A stretch of DNA of 64,000 nt from Punica granatum (taxonomy: Eukaryota > Streptophyta > Magnoliopsida > Myrtales > Lythraceae). The notes beneath the pieces were generated by a model, which made no database searches, had not been told where the DNA came from, and saw only the letters and a list, made by a program, of their open reading frames with translations. A program made the translations under genes and the position numbers. Each line of letters starts with the position of its first letter. The stretch's first letter is position 1. Of this stretch, positions 11,653 through 22,980 are shown one piece after another. The DNA lies in contig NC_045127.1 in the NCBI RefSeq assembly GCF_007655135.1, positions 23,044,199-23,108,198 of the forward strand, in the 5' to 3' direction.

Positions 11653-12067
11653 CCTGAGACGTTGACGAGTCGGGTAGCTGTGATCACCTAGATTCCAAGA
11701 ATGTGTAAGGACAGACACCAATATCTCAAATGATAAGTGCGGAATTAAGTAGGATGAGGAAATGTATGAGATGCATGAGTTTTCAAACACTAATGTCATT
11801 ACATCGATTAGCTCCAAGTTCCATGATTTTACAATGTAGAACATTCGGAAGAAAAGAAAGGAACATAAACGTAAAGCCGATATCCCTTTGCGCTCGGTGG
11901 CCGCTCGAAAGTGGCGTGGGTCCGAGCGAGGGCAAAAACGTTAACAGACTAATCCTAAGGGTAAAAACCTTGCAAGCTTTTGCTCGCGCTTGGTCCAGCA
12001 TAGCGCTCAAACGCGCTATCTCCCTGTCTTGGTTTGCTATGCGTACATGAATCTAAGCCCACTCGCT
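11653..12067 (-). other. spacer between ORF1 and gag
   Basis: No coding signal. Around 11755-11830 it matches 26180-26275 in the second Ogre-like copy (shared GATGC, GAGTTTT and CTAATGT blocks), so it is a family-wide part of the element. It probably serves as leader for gag. Confidence 0.55.
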
Positions 12068-13465
12068 CTAAAACTCTCTGTAGTCAGTGAGTTCTGCGCG
12101 AATATCCGCAAGCTCACAACGGAATCGATCTCTCTTCTTTGATGGACTGCAACTCTGTGTGCATGACTCCTTGGACTGAGCTCTCCGCGTCTGGAACGTC
12201 TGCATGCAGTGTGCGGGGAATCCGCGGCAAATGTCGTCGACGAACGGGTATGAGTCCCTGCGGATGGAATTGCGCCACATATGCTACGGTAGCTGAGAAA
12301 GCTCGTTCGTCGTCGGTAGGGTGCCCCGGGAAATAGAGCTCTTGAACGGTGCGTGTGTTCCATAGATGTTGAACTTCTCTAATCCGCAGAACTCTATCTG
12401 GAAGTAAAGTTATAATATCTGTCCACGTGAAGCGGTGGGGAGCGCGATCTGCCTCCCTAGGAATATCCTGTAAGCCGCCAAGTTGTCTGATGACTCGGGC
12501 TGGGAAAACAAGTGTGCTCCCTAAGTGACTGATCAGAGGGAGTCCTATGATTGTAGGACATCCAATGGTCATGGGACCACCAAGATTCCAGCGAGCAGCC
12601 CACGAAAACTGTGCCGGGGTGAGTCTCTTGAAGAACTGGATCCAGTCAGTGTAGTCGCGATCGGAGGGCCGAAACACTTGAAGTAGGCGAGCGATGAGTG
12701 AACGCTTGTCAGTGATGCAGGAAAAGGGATGTGATGAACAGAATGGCCTGATGTGTCCGAGGAGCCAAATCTGAAGAAGATGCGGAGCTCCTCTCATTTT
12801 ACCACGTCGAACCTCTCGTACATAGTCAAGAGACCGAATGGTCTCAGCCAAGACAGCTTCTACATAACTATGGCCCCCTACCACTTGGAGGACGACTTGG
12901 GCAAGTGCCCCGTCTATGAGGTTCAACGAGTGGGGAGGTTCAACGAGTGGGGGAACAGGATGGTCCCAAAGATGAGCAAGAGGAACCCGTGACAGGCGTC
13001 ACGCTGGTATGATTCCTCCCTGGCATTGAGAGAACGAACATGTATGAAGTCTATGAGCCATGTGGTCCTAACGCTATGCTCCCGTCCATGCTGAAGTTCA
13101 AGACGAATTTCTTCGTCGCGGAGATCTAAGAGGATGGCGAGTCTACTCTGTATCATGGCGAACTGGTTGGGCACCACGATGTCGAGGGTCGGCGTGGGTC
13201 GCTGAATGAGTACCGCGTACTCCTCTACTGTAGGAGCCAGCTCTGTCCCCTGAAAACTGAATACAGCCCGCTGAATGTCCCAATAACTAATAGCAGCTTC
13301 AAGTAGGGTCCAGTCAATGGGGGAATCAGCGAGTAATGGCAAGTCTCCTATGATGAGCCGAAGGAATGCTCGGTCCACTAGGCGGAATGTGTTCCAGAGG
13401 CGAGTAATGTCCGCGGATGGCATGATGATGTCATCGAGCCTGAGACAGGGATGCGAGCGATCCAT
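12068..13465 (-). pseudogene. Ogre ORF1 upstream of gag (DUF7745/plant-mobile-domain-like), frameshifted
   Basis: The start at 13465 (MDRSHPCLRLDD) gives about 465 codons if read through two frame changes. The N-terminal part (ITRLWNTFRLVDRAFLRLI, DWTLLEAAISYWD, EEYAVLIQ) resembles the plant-mobile-domain/DUF7745 group found as ORF1 in Ogre-type elements; the function is unknown. A 17-bp tandem duplication on the plus strand around 12916-12950 shifts the frame and stops the first part at 12923. The protein then resumes at 12926 (MNLIDGALAQVVLQ). The other copy, at 27120-27542, reads straight through this point, so the duplication is a lesion. A second frame change in a GA-rich run near 12130 leads to a charged coiled-coil-like tail (RDRFRCELADIRAELTDYRE). 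The exact family name is from memory and should be tested by profile search. Confidence 0.8.
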
Positions 13466-14053
13466 CCTTACCTAGATGGGGGAGATGTCGGCTTAACATT
13501 TTTAGGATCAAATCAATGTAATGTCCTAGGTTTTTCGAAAGAATGTATGCAGTGCGGAAATATAAACTATAGTTGTGTTCTTTACAGTATACAACGCTCT
13601 TTCTTACAAAAACAACAAAAATGCCCGTCCTAAAAAAACTACGGGCCGACTTAAGGACTCGACTTTGGGTCGGTTGACGGCATGGAGGTAAAAATTGGTC
13701 CAGCATGACGGTCCCTGTGTATGCATGGCTTTCGGTGCTACTGGGAGAACCGCTAACTAGGGATGGGGGCTCCCGACTCAAGGGTGTGAATTCCTTGAAA
13801 TCGAGCGAGGATCTTTGGGGGCCGGTTCGGTGGCATAGCCGACTTGATCTGTTCCCTTACTCGGAACCTCTGACTAACCTAGCTTCCTATATTGGTGCCC
13901 GTGGGATGTCGGACAAGGTACCTAAGAAACTAGTATGATGTGCAATGCATGTGCGGGAAATAAGAGAGCGTAAAATAGATAAACGGGAAATGCGAAAAGC
14001 GGTAAATAAACAAGCAAACAAAGTAAGCGGGAACGAGCCCGAACCCTCTAAGT
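13466..14053 (-). other. 5' leader between PBS and ORF1
   Basis: No ORF of interest. The block at 13755-13930 (GGGGGCTCCCGACTCAAGGG and onward) is conserved at about 28133-28310 in the second copy, next to its PBS. Conservation of a non-coding block just inside the 5' LTR is compatible with packaging or dimerisation signals, which is only inference. Confidence 0.5.
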
Positions 14054-14072
14054 GTCCCCAGTGGAGTCGCCA
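14054..14072 (-). other. primer-binding site of the Ogre-like element
   Basis: The minus strand reads TGGCGACTCCACTGGGGAC, separated from the LTR end (CACA at 14076) by three bases. The same site with one change lies at 28422-28440, again next to an LTR end. It starts with TGG, complementary to a tRNA CCA end. Which tRNA primes cannot be decided here. Confidence 0.8.
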
Positions 14073-14075
14073 AGC

Positions 14076-17000
14076 TGTGCGCACCCGAATTTAATCTCGG
14101 CGGGGCACGCATGCGCGATGCCTAAGCAAACGAGGCTTGGGAGTGTCCACCTTCCCGGGGACGCGCGACGGACGCACGTGAGAAGGAGTCGCCACCTGCC
14201 ATTTTACGACCCGAAGGTCGAGGGCCGGCAAGTTACCCGGGTCTAGGGGTACGGGGTACACCTAAATGCTAAGGCAATGGTCGTACGGAACCGGAAATTC
14301 CGAATTCGGGGGTTCTATTACGTGCGGGCCTATATCCCGCACACCCTTTCGGTACTCTAGCTTGCTAGGCTTGCCATTTTGTTCATTTACCGCGTGATTT
14401 AGAGTTGCGCTCGACTCGCTCGTTTTGACACTGTAAATTCGATGAATTGATCAAGTTGGGCCAAGAGTCCGAAAAATGAGTAGGCTTGTGCATCGAGGAA
14501 TCGGTTCACTATCTTAGCGTTACAGTTCATCGAACCGTGATGGTCGATTCCCTGCGCGAACCGAGACCGCGAGTATTCGAGCTTACTCATCTCTTGGTGA
14601 TAATGGACCAACTTGACCGATTCGACACTCGGACCTCTCGCTCATCGATCGGGGATCCTTACAAGTGAATGATTATACAAATAAAATCCTCGCGATGTTC
14701 TCTCGAATAATTACAGAGTGCAACTGAATAAGTAAATGGATCCCGATCGGTTTGCATTGGGCCAATATTCCGCTCCGGCTCACCGTGTGTTTTGAATGAC
14801 CGATAAATAAATTAAGGAAACGCGGGCTCAAAGAGCCGGGGGTCGGGTCCAATCGAACCGACGGTTTGCAGGAGGACCGATTAATTCCCACTGTGACCGT
14901 TGGACCGATCGAGCTCCCGGGTGATATCTAAACACGTTTCACACATCCAATCCAAATTGCCTTCCACATAGACCATATTTGGAGTGCGATGGTGACTCGA
15001 GGCTAGATCCCATTCCGCACTCGGGTTGCACGCGCTCGGTGAATGAAGAGGGGTTGGACCTCGTGTTCGGTGATTTGGGAGCGTTGGGCCCCGTGCAACA
15101 CGTAACCTATGGGTTCGGGCCCGAACCGCAATAAATCATCATAGGCAAGGATAAAACAGAAGAAAACTGATAAATCTGATGGAATACAGGCAACAACTGA
15201 TAAGTATCGGTGAATACAGACGAGTTGTGTATTAGGCCGAATGTACGTGACTTAATCAGTTATTAACCGGGGTTGATTAGCAAACAATGTATCTAACCTA
15301 GGCAAACATAGATGGTGGATTAGAATAGGGTTCTAAGACAATTACATGTGTGTGTTTGTTTTAGGACTTTTATTCAGTTAAGTGTCACTGCGGCTTCACC
15401 GAATTAACCAAACTCGCGTCTTGACTCTAGATTGGAATCTATCATTCCGCCCATCCATGATCTAGTATTTGATTAGGTCGGATGTATGATTAGTCCGGTT
15501 CTTTGTGTTTTATAACTGAAATGACATGCTCCCCACCGAATCTACGATAGGAAGATAGAAACACCGAAAATGGACGGAATGGGCCGTGCGAATGAGACTC
15601 GTACCCGTACGGGTAGCCCTTTTCCATTCATAGATCGAGGCGTTTCCGACTCCCTAGCGCCTAGGGTATCGGTGAATCACGGAATGACGATTATGCCCTT
15701 GGGTAATAAAATTGCGGTGTTCATGTGTAAATCGGAGATCATGTCACACGAAAGAGTCTAAGAAGGACTCCCGTGTCCCGACTCGGGCCGCCTCAAATTG
15801 GGCCCGAACCCGAGTCGTGACCCGCTAGTACTCCCTAGACATCACTTCGATTCGTGTTACACAACTCGGTGTTTTGAAATTGTGAATTTTTTAAAGAAGA
15901 AGGGTATTCTCGCCGTTCCGTGAATTATCGATGCGTTTACAAATTAATAATCAATTTACCCAATTATTTAGTCCGAATGATTTAATTAACCGAATAACGC
16001 GCCCCATTTTCCCGTTTGTAAAATTATTCAGTGGTAGTGATTTCATATAATTATTATGGTTTTGATAGGAAATTATCCAAGACCGACATACTTATCATTT
16101 AATCATCACGTGGCCAATCAATTCCGAGGAACGATTCCAATCATGTCTTGCATGCATAATACATTTAAACACAAGGACAACATCTATTTCAATAAAACGA
16201 AGGAAACCGACGCCGTCAAGATCTCTAGGCGCAAACAAACACACGAACAAACACATATAACATGTAATATAAAGAAATCAATAAAAACGGCGTCGATTCA
16301 TACGATAAAAAAATAAATAAAAAAAACGTAAAATGCGGGAACCGACCCACTTCGGAGCCAAAGAGGTCACCTCGGACCCGTGTGGTCCAAGGGAGCTCTC
16401 GGCCGCACCCTTCAAGGGCAGCCGCGAATTCCCGTGGCTCACATGGGTCAAGGTGGGCTCTTCGACTCCGATCCGAGTTCTTCCTCGCCATGCCAATACA
16501 TCTCATACAACATTCAATGGTAATGACACGAGAGTCGACTAGTTTCGGGGGGAGGGAGGCCGATCAAGCCTCGGAAAGACCAAGAGAGCCCACGGGTCCC
16601 CCCTTGGGACGTAAGCCGTGGGGTCCCATGGTCTAACCATGGCTTGAACATCTCCCCTACCTCGATCCTAGTCCTTTCCCGCCATGCTAATACATCTCAT
16701 GCAACATTCAATGGTAATAATACGGGGGCCGACTAGTTTCGGGGGGAGGGAGGCCGATCAAGCCTCGGAAAGACCAAGAGAGCCCACGGGTCCCCCCTTG
16801 AGACGTAAGCCGTGGGGTCCCATGGTCTAACCATGGCTTGAACGTCTCCCCTACCTCGATCCTAGTCCTTTCCCCTCATGGCATAGACATTATACGGATA
16901 TATGAGTGGGACATAATGGACGTGCGTGCATGGAAATGCATGGAAAGCATGGATCCGAAGAAAAACGTGAACTTTCAAGCATTCGGCACCTTTAGAACGT

Positions 17001-18913
17001 GTGAACACTCATACAAGCAAGAATTCGAGGATCCTAGTTTATCTAAGTTGTAGGGGATGTTACCTAGCCTCGTTGCACAAGTAGAAGAGTCGGGGAAGCG
17101 GCCGTGAGAGTCACTAGACTCGGCTGGAAGCTACGGACAGTGAGCGACCCGGGTGAGGCGCAGCCGCGGCAGTCTCGGGAAAATGGCTCTGCACGCTCGC
17201 TCCGACCACGGCACGGTGCAAGGTCGGGTTTGTTGGACTCCTAAGAGGCGGATCTACACGGGCACGGGCAGACCCGAGCGTGCCAAGGCTTGAACAAACC
17301 CGAAAATGTGAGAGAAAACTCGGTAAAAATGAGGAAAACCCGGTTTGAGAGAAACGGGTGAATGGCGGTTGTGCACGGTTGATCGGCCCTCGGACCGTGA
17401 CCACCTCTTCACGGGGGAGGGTGAGGGTTGTGAGGAACCCTTTGAATGTGATGGCACGACTCTCCGAAGTCGTGGGAAGAAATGGCACGTCGAGGAAGTG
17501 TCCGGTGCGCGCAGGTATGCTCTAGGGACCCGATTATGTTTTCGGCTAAAACGGGGTATTAGGGACCTCAAATTGAAAATCCAAGCCCGGAAATGGACTT
17601 AGGGGGTGGGAAATATGTGGGCTAGGAAGTTTGGTGATATTTGGCTTAAGTCGGGTCGGGTGGTTACCGGAATACCGGGTGGTTTTCCGGCGGTTTTGGC
17701 CCGTTTCGGCCTTGGTACGGGCTGATCGAAGGTGGGGGAGAGGGCTGGAGCTTGAGAGGGTTCTAGAGAGAAATTGGCTTGAGAGAGAGTGAGAATGAAG
17801 AAGTGATTAAGGTTAATGATCAATGGGAACTTATAAGGGGCCCTAACGATTCGGTTAAGGAATGTTAATCGCGGTTAGGGGGCCTAAAGTGGGCTGCCGA
17901 AATTCCCAAAGAGGATTAGGATGGGGAAAATGTCATGTGGAGTGTAGGGGAAGGCAAAGGGGAGTGATGGGTGTGATGGATGGGTGATGGGAGGTGATAG
18001 ATGTGAGAGGAAGTGATGGGTGTAAGAGCAAAATTTGAATTTTGTGGAGGGGAGGGCTTGGAGCCGCCGGCCATGGGGGGGTTGAGCCGCGGCTTGGGCT
18101 GTCAATTCGGAGCCGAGGGTTGAGCCGTGGCTTGGGGTTGAGCCGCGGCTTGACGGCTTGGCTTGGCTGAGCTGTGGGTCCCATTTGATTGAGAGAAAAG
18201 CCGGAAAATACTTGGGACTTGATTGAGCGCGCGTCCGATCTCCGACGTCCAATTAATTTATGGATTTGGAACGCTTGAATGACGAGGATTTGAATGAGCC
18301 TAATATCGCCATGCGTCGTGTGGACGGACGTTCGGGCGACTCGGCGCCTCGGGAGTCGGTTTTGCCCTGTCCGGACGTTCGGAGTGGAGTTTAGCGTCCC
18401 TCGATCCCCGATTGTTCTTTGTGCATGCCTGCATTCGTTTTGGCGATCCTTTTGCCCCGCGAGGGATCGTTGGCCCGTCGTCCTCGGTCAGGGACCATTG
18501 GCCCGGGAGGACCTAGGGACTTTGACCGGGATTTTCTCAGTGTGCCCTGAATGCCATGAGATGCTTGGGGATTATTGTGAGGTACTCAGAGATCGTTGTG
18601 GTCTCTGCTTTCCGTGGAAGTACCCGAAGGCTCGCCGGGAGGCGTTCGCGACCACTGAAACGTACTTCGGGAGACCGAGCCGAGTTCCAGAAGGTTGTTT
18701 GAAGCTTGTTCCTCGGCCCTGGTGGTCCCTGGGCGCTTGTAAGTTCCTCCGACTGCTCTCTTCGACTTTTCTCAGTGAACCGTGCTCTTCACCTATTGCT
18801 CATGACCCAGTGCCAGCCTATTTGCCTCTGATTTCCGGGTGATGAATAATGTCCCGGGCCTCGGTCGGAAATCCTCGTGTGGGAAGCCGGCGGGCCAAAA
18901 TGGGGTGCTGATA
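14076..18913 (-). repeat. 5' LTR of the Ogre-like element (4838 bp)
   Basis: The LTR is bounded by the PBS on the left and by a TGTCAGCACC-type start (here mutated to TATCAGCACC) at 18913. The 4.8-kb length is large even for plants. It holds no recognisable gene. It includes a 194-bp tandem duplication at 16487-16874. The element's promoter must lie in it, but no convincing TATA element can be singled out. The base after 18913 is copia leader sequence. Confidence 0.9.
16487..16874. repeat. 194-bp tandem duplication inside the 5' LTR
   Basis: 16487-16680 and 16681-16874 are two near-identical units, both starting GCCATGC and including GACTAGTTTCGGGG and CCATGGTCTAACCATGG. The left LTR is visible only from the end of this region, so it cannot be told whether the duplication predates insertion. 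Confidence 0.85.
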
Positions 18914-19019
18914 GTGAGGGTCATTGATTTGATAAAAATAGTGGGAGCAATATTTAATAAAATCCTCATTAAATATTATTATGTCATAATACTTATTGTG
19001 TATTTCTGTGGCAGTTTCC

Positions 19020-19812
19020 ATGGCAGTAAACACATCTAGTGCCTTCTGTTTACGATCAATCCTTGATAAGGGAAAACTATCCGGGAATAATTTCCTGGAT
19101 TGGTACCACAACTTGAGAATCGTTCTCACTCAGGAGAAAAAGTTATATATCTTGGAGCAACCTCTTCTTGCGCCACCGCCTGATAATGCCACCCGTGCTG
19201 AGAGAGATGGTTATAGGAAGCATCAAGATGATGCCGTGAGCGTCGAATGTCTCATGCTAGTCACCATGGATCCGGAGCTTCAGAAGCAACACGAGCACAG
19301 GGGGCGTACGATATGATTGTACATCTCAGGCAACTCTATCAAGAGCAGGCCCGGCATGAGCGGTTCGACGTATCGAAGGCACTTTTTCAGGCAAAGTTGA
19401 CTGAGGGCAGCCCGATAGGTCCTCATGTACTCAATATGATTGGGTACGTGGAGACTCTGGGACGATTGGGATTTCCTTTAGGTCAAGAGTTGGCTACAGA
19501 TTTAATTTTACAGTTGCTGCCCAACAGTTATAGTCAGTTCGTCATGAACTATAATATGAATGACTATAACAAACCATTGCTTGAACTGCTTGGCATGTTG
19601 AGAACAGCTGAGCAAGATATCAGTAAAGGGACATATGTTCTGATGGTCCAGGGGACCAAGAAAAAGGGCAAAGGCAAGAAGAAAGGCAAGAAGGATAAGG
19701 GCGCATCCAAGTGTGACTCGGGTGCATTGAAGCCCAAGGCCAAGGTGGCAAAGGATGATTACTGCTTTCATTGAGGCAATAGTGGCCATTGGAAGCGGAA
19801 TTGCAAGGTATA
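19020..19812 (+). pseudogene. copia gag, frameshifted
   Basis: The ATG at 19020 (MAVNTSSAFCLRS) begins a copia Gag with LSGNNFLDWYHNLRIVL. A frameshift in the G-run near 19300 moves the rest into another frame (AYDMIVHLRQLYQEQARHER, then a lysine-rich KKKGKGKKKGKKDKG stretch). The zinc knuckle near 19762-19810 (YCFH, then GHWKRNC) has an in-frame TGA where a cysteine codon is expected. The Gag core would form the particle; this copy cannot produce it whole. Confidence 0.88.
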
Positions 19813-22800
19813 TCTGGAGGAGTTGAAGAAAAAGAAGGGAAGTGAGACTTCCACTTCAGGTATCCATGTTATAGAGATCAATGTATCTACTGCTTCTACA
19901 TCTTGGGTATTAGATACCGGGTGTGGTGCTCACATTTGTGGAAATGTGCAGGATCTATGAAACAGTAGATCCTTGGCAAAGGGCGAGGTGGACTTACGAG
20001 TTGGAAATGGAGCAAGGGTTGCTGCATTAACTGTAGGGACTTATCACCTGTCTTTGCCTATTGGGCTTGTACTGGATCTTGACGACTGTTATTATGTGAT
20101 TGCTATTAGTAAAAACATAATATTTGTTTCTTGTTTGGACAAAAAGGGATTTTGTTTCACTATCAAGAACAAGTGTTGTTCTATGTACATGAATGATGTA
20201 TTTTATGGCAGTGCACATTTAAGTAATGGTCTGTACATTCTTGATCTAGACATGCCCGTTTATAACGTGGAAACCAAACGACTCAAGTCCAATGATTCAA
20301 ACTCGACTTACCTTTGGCATTGTCGTTTAGACCATATTAGTGAGAATCGCATCTCCAGACTCCATAAGGATGGATTACTGGACTCGTTTGATTTTGAATC
20401 AATCGAGACATGCGAACCTTGTTTAATGGGGAAAATGACTAAGGCCTCTTTTACTGGAAAGGGTGAGCGAGCTAGTGATCTTCTGGCTCTCATACATACC
20501 GATGTATGTGGACCAGTCAACAAGTTTGCTAGAGGTGGGTATCTCTACTTCATTACATTTACTGATGATCTCAGTAAATTTGGATATGTGTATTTGATGA
20601 AACACAAATCCGAATCCTTTGAAAAGTTCAAGGAATTTAAGAATGAAGTGGAGAATCAGTTGGGTAAGAGCATTAAAGTTCTTCGATCAGATCGAGGAGG
20701 TGAATATTTGAGCTATGAGTTTGCTGACTATCTTAGATAGTGTGGGATTCTATCCCAACTGACTCCACCCGGAACACCACAGAGGAATGGTGTAGCTGAG
20801 AGGAGGAATCGAACATTATTAGATATGGTTCGATCTTTGATGAGTCATGCGGACTTACCAGACTCCTTCTGGGGATATGCTCTACAAACAACCGCTCTCA
20901 TATTAAACCACGCTCTGTCGAAATCAGTTGAAAAGACACCATATGAGATGTGGTATGGGAAGCGTCCCAATATGTCTTTTCTAAGATATGGGGTTGCGAG
21001 GCTTACGTGAAAAGATTGTCTTCGGATAAGCTTGGCCCTAAATCGGATAAATGTTACTTTGTGGGATATCTTGAGGAAACTCGTGGATACTATTTTTATA
21101 ATCCCACCGAGGGAAAGGTATTTGTCACTCGAACTGCGGTATTCCTTGAAAAAGAGTTTCTCTTCAAAGGAACAAGTAGGAGGAAATTAGGACTTGGAGA
21201 AGTTCTACCACAAAATGACATTAACCAGTCGACGGGTAAGGTTGCAGAATAACCACAAGGTATTGTGGCACAATCTTTTGCACAGGTAACACAGGAGCCT
21301 CGTAGGTCTGGTAGGATACGTCATGAGCCCGAGAGATATGGATTTCTCGTGACTCGAGATAATGACGTATTGCTCGTAGATAATGATGACCCTACAACCT
21401 ATGCGGAAGCCGTGACAGGCCCAAACTCCGAGAAATGGTTGGAGGCCATGAGATCTGAGATGGAGTCCATGTACACTAACCAAGTATGGACTTTGGTTGA
21501 TCCACCTGAAGGGGTAAAGCCCATTGGGTGTAAATGGGTCTTCAAGAAGAAGACGGATATGGACTGTAATGTGATTAGCTTTAAGGGTCGACTAGTGGCG
21601 AAAGGTTTAGACAAGTTCATAGTGTTGACTATGACGAAACCTTTTCCCCGGTGGCTATGCTTAAATCTATTAGGATCTTGCTTGCAATTGCAGCCTACTA
21701 TGATTATGAGATCTGACAGATGGACGTCAAAACTACTTTCCTGAATGGAAGACTCCTCGAGGATGTGTACATGACACAACCTGAGGGTTTTGTCGATCCA
21801 CAAAATGCCAGAAAGGTTTGTAAGCTACAACGGTCTATTTATGGACTGAAGCAAGCTTCTAGGAGCTGGAATCTTCGCTTTGATGATGCAGCCAAAGAGT
21901 TTGGCTTCATTAAGAATGAAGATGAATCATGTGTTTACAAGAAGGTTAGTGGGAGCGTAGTAATCTTCCTGGTGTTATATGTGGATGACATACTTCTGAT
22001 CGGGAATGACATTCCTTCTCTACAGTCTGTGAAGATATGGTTGGGAAGGTGTTTCTCCATGAAAGACTTAGGCGAAGCTACCTACGTGTTAGGTATCCAG
22101 ATCTATAGAGATAGATCCAGGAGATTGCTTGGCCTAAGTAGAGTGTATATGTAGATAAAGTGCTTCGGCGCTTTAGCATGCAGGATTCTAAGAAAGGATC
22201 GTTGCCCATGTTACATGGCATAAGCCTTTCGTAGGCTTAGAGTCCTTCTACTCAGGAGGAAAGGAATCGCATGAGTAGGATTCCATATGCATCAACTATT
22301 GGATCCATCATGTATGCCATGTTATGCACTCGACCTGATATCTCGTATGCTTTGAGCATGACGAGTCGGTACCAGTCAGATCTAGGTGAGAGACACTGGA
22401 TCGCAGTAAAGAACATCCTTAAGTACTTGCGAAGGACTAAGAAGATGTTCTTAGTATATGGGGGCGAAGAAGAGCTCATTGTAAGAGGTTCTACCGATGC
22501 TAGCTTCCAGTCCGATAAGGACGATAGTATATCGCAATCAGGGTATGTGTTATGCCTAAATGTAGGTGCTGTGAGTTGGAAGAGTTCCAAGCAGGAGACA
22601 GTAGCCGACTCTACCAAAGAGGCCGAGTATATCGCTACCTCTAACGCCGCAAAAGAGGTCGTTTGGATCAAGAAGTTCGTAATAGAACTGGCTGTGGTTC
22701 CTAGCATCGCAGACCCAGTGGAATTCTATTGTGATAACAATGGAGCCATTGCGCAGGCTATGGAACCTAGGTCTCACCAGCGACCCAAACATATACTCAG

Positions 22801-22966
22801 GCGCTTCCATCTCATTCGCGAGATTGTTGATAGAAGAGATGTGAAGATATGCAGAATACTAACAGATGAGAATCTCGCAGATCCACTTACGAAGCCTCTT
22901 GTACAGCGCAAGCACGAGGCTCACACTAGATCCTTAGGCATTAAGGATATGCCAGATTGGCTCTAG
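19813..22966 (+). pseudogene. copia pol (protease-integrase-RT-RNase H), multiply broken
   Basis: The protease active site LDTGCGAH is at about 19911. A TGA stop follows near 19958. The pre-integrase part (TYLWHCRLDHI) and integrase core with IHTDVCGP, SDRGGEY and NGVAERRN run to a TAG at 20738-20740 and on. Frameshifts lie near 20990 and in the RT near 21615-21720. A stop near 21252 lies between integrase and RT. RT shows GCKWVFKKK, the SIYGLKQASR box and YVDDILL near 21980. After further stops around 22155-22260, RNase H reads through 22966 with ADSTKEAEYIA and VEFYCDNNGAI. Domain order is typical copia. Confidence 0.92.
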
Positions 22967-22969
22967 TGC

Positions 22970-22980
22970 AAGTGGGAGAT
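22970..22980 (+). other. copia polypurine tract
   Basis: AAGTGGGAGAT sits directly before the LTR start TGTAGGGAATTGG at 22981 and just after the pol stop codon. This spacing and sequence are usual for copia plus-strand priming. Confidence 0.8.

Larger units (their letters stand above)
1..18913 (-). mobile_element. Ogre/Tat-type Ty3/gypsy LTR retrotransposon, left LTR cut by window edge
   Basis: The element reads leftwards: 5' LTR 14076-18913, PBS, ORF1, gag-pro, intron, pol, 3' UTR, PPT, 3' LTR ending beyond position 1. The domain order (protease, RT, RNase H, second RNase H, integrase) makes it Ty3/gypsy. An ORF upstream of gag, a second RNase H, a G-patch, a probable intron and LTRs near 5 kb are together typical of the Ogre branch of Tat elements. 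Internal length is 11962 bp, so the whole element should be about 21.6 kb if both LTRs are alike. Positions 1-2113 align to 16801-18913 without gaps, with about 55 mismatches by hand count (2.6%). All main ORFs carry at least one lesion, so this copy is not autonomous. Assignment to Ogre rather than another Tat group is inference from this feature set. Confidence 0.93.
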
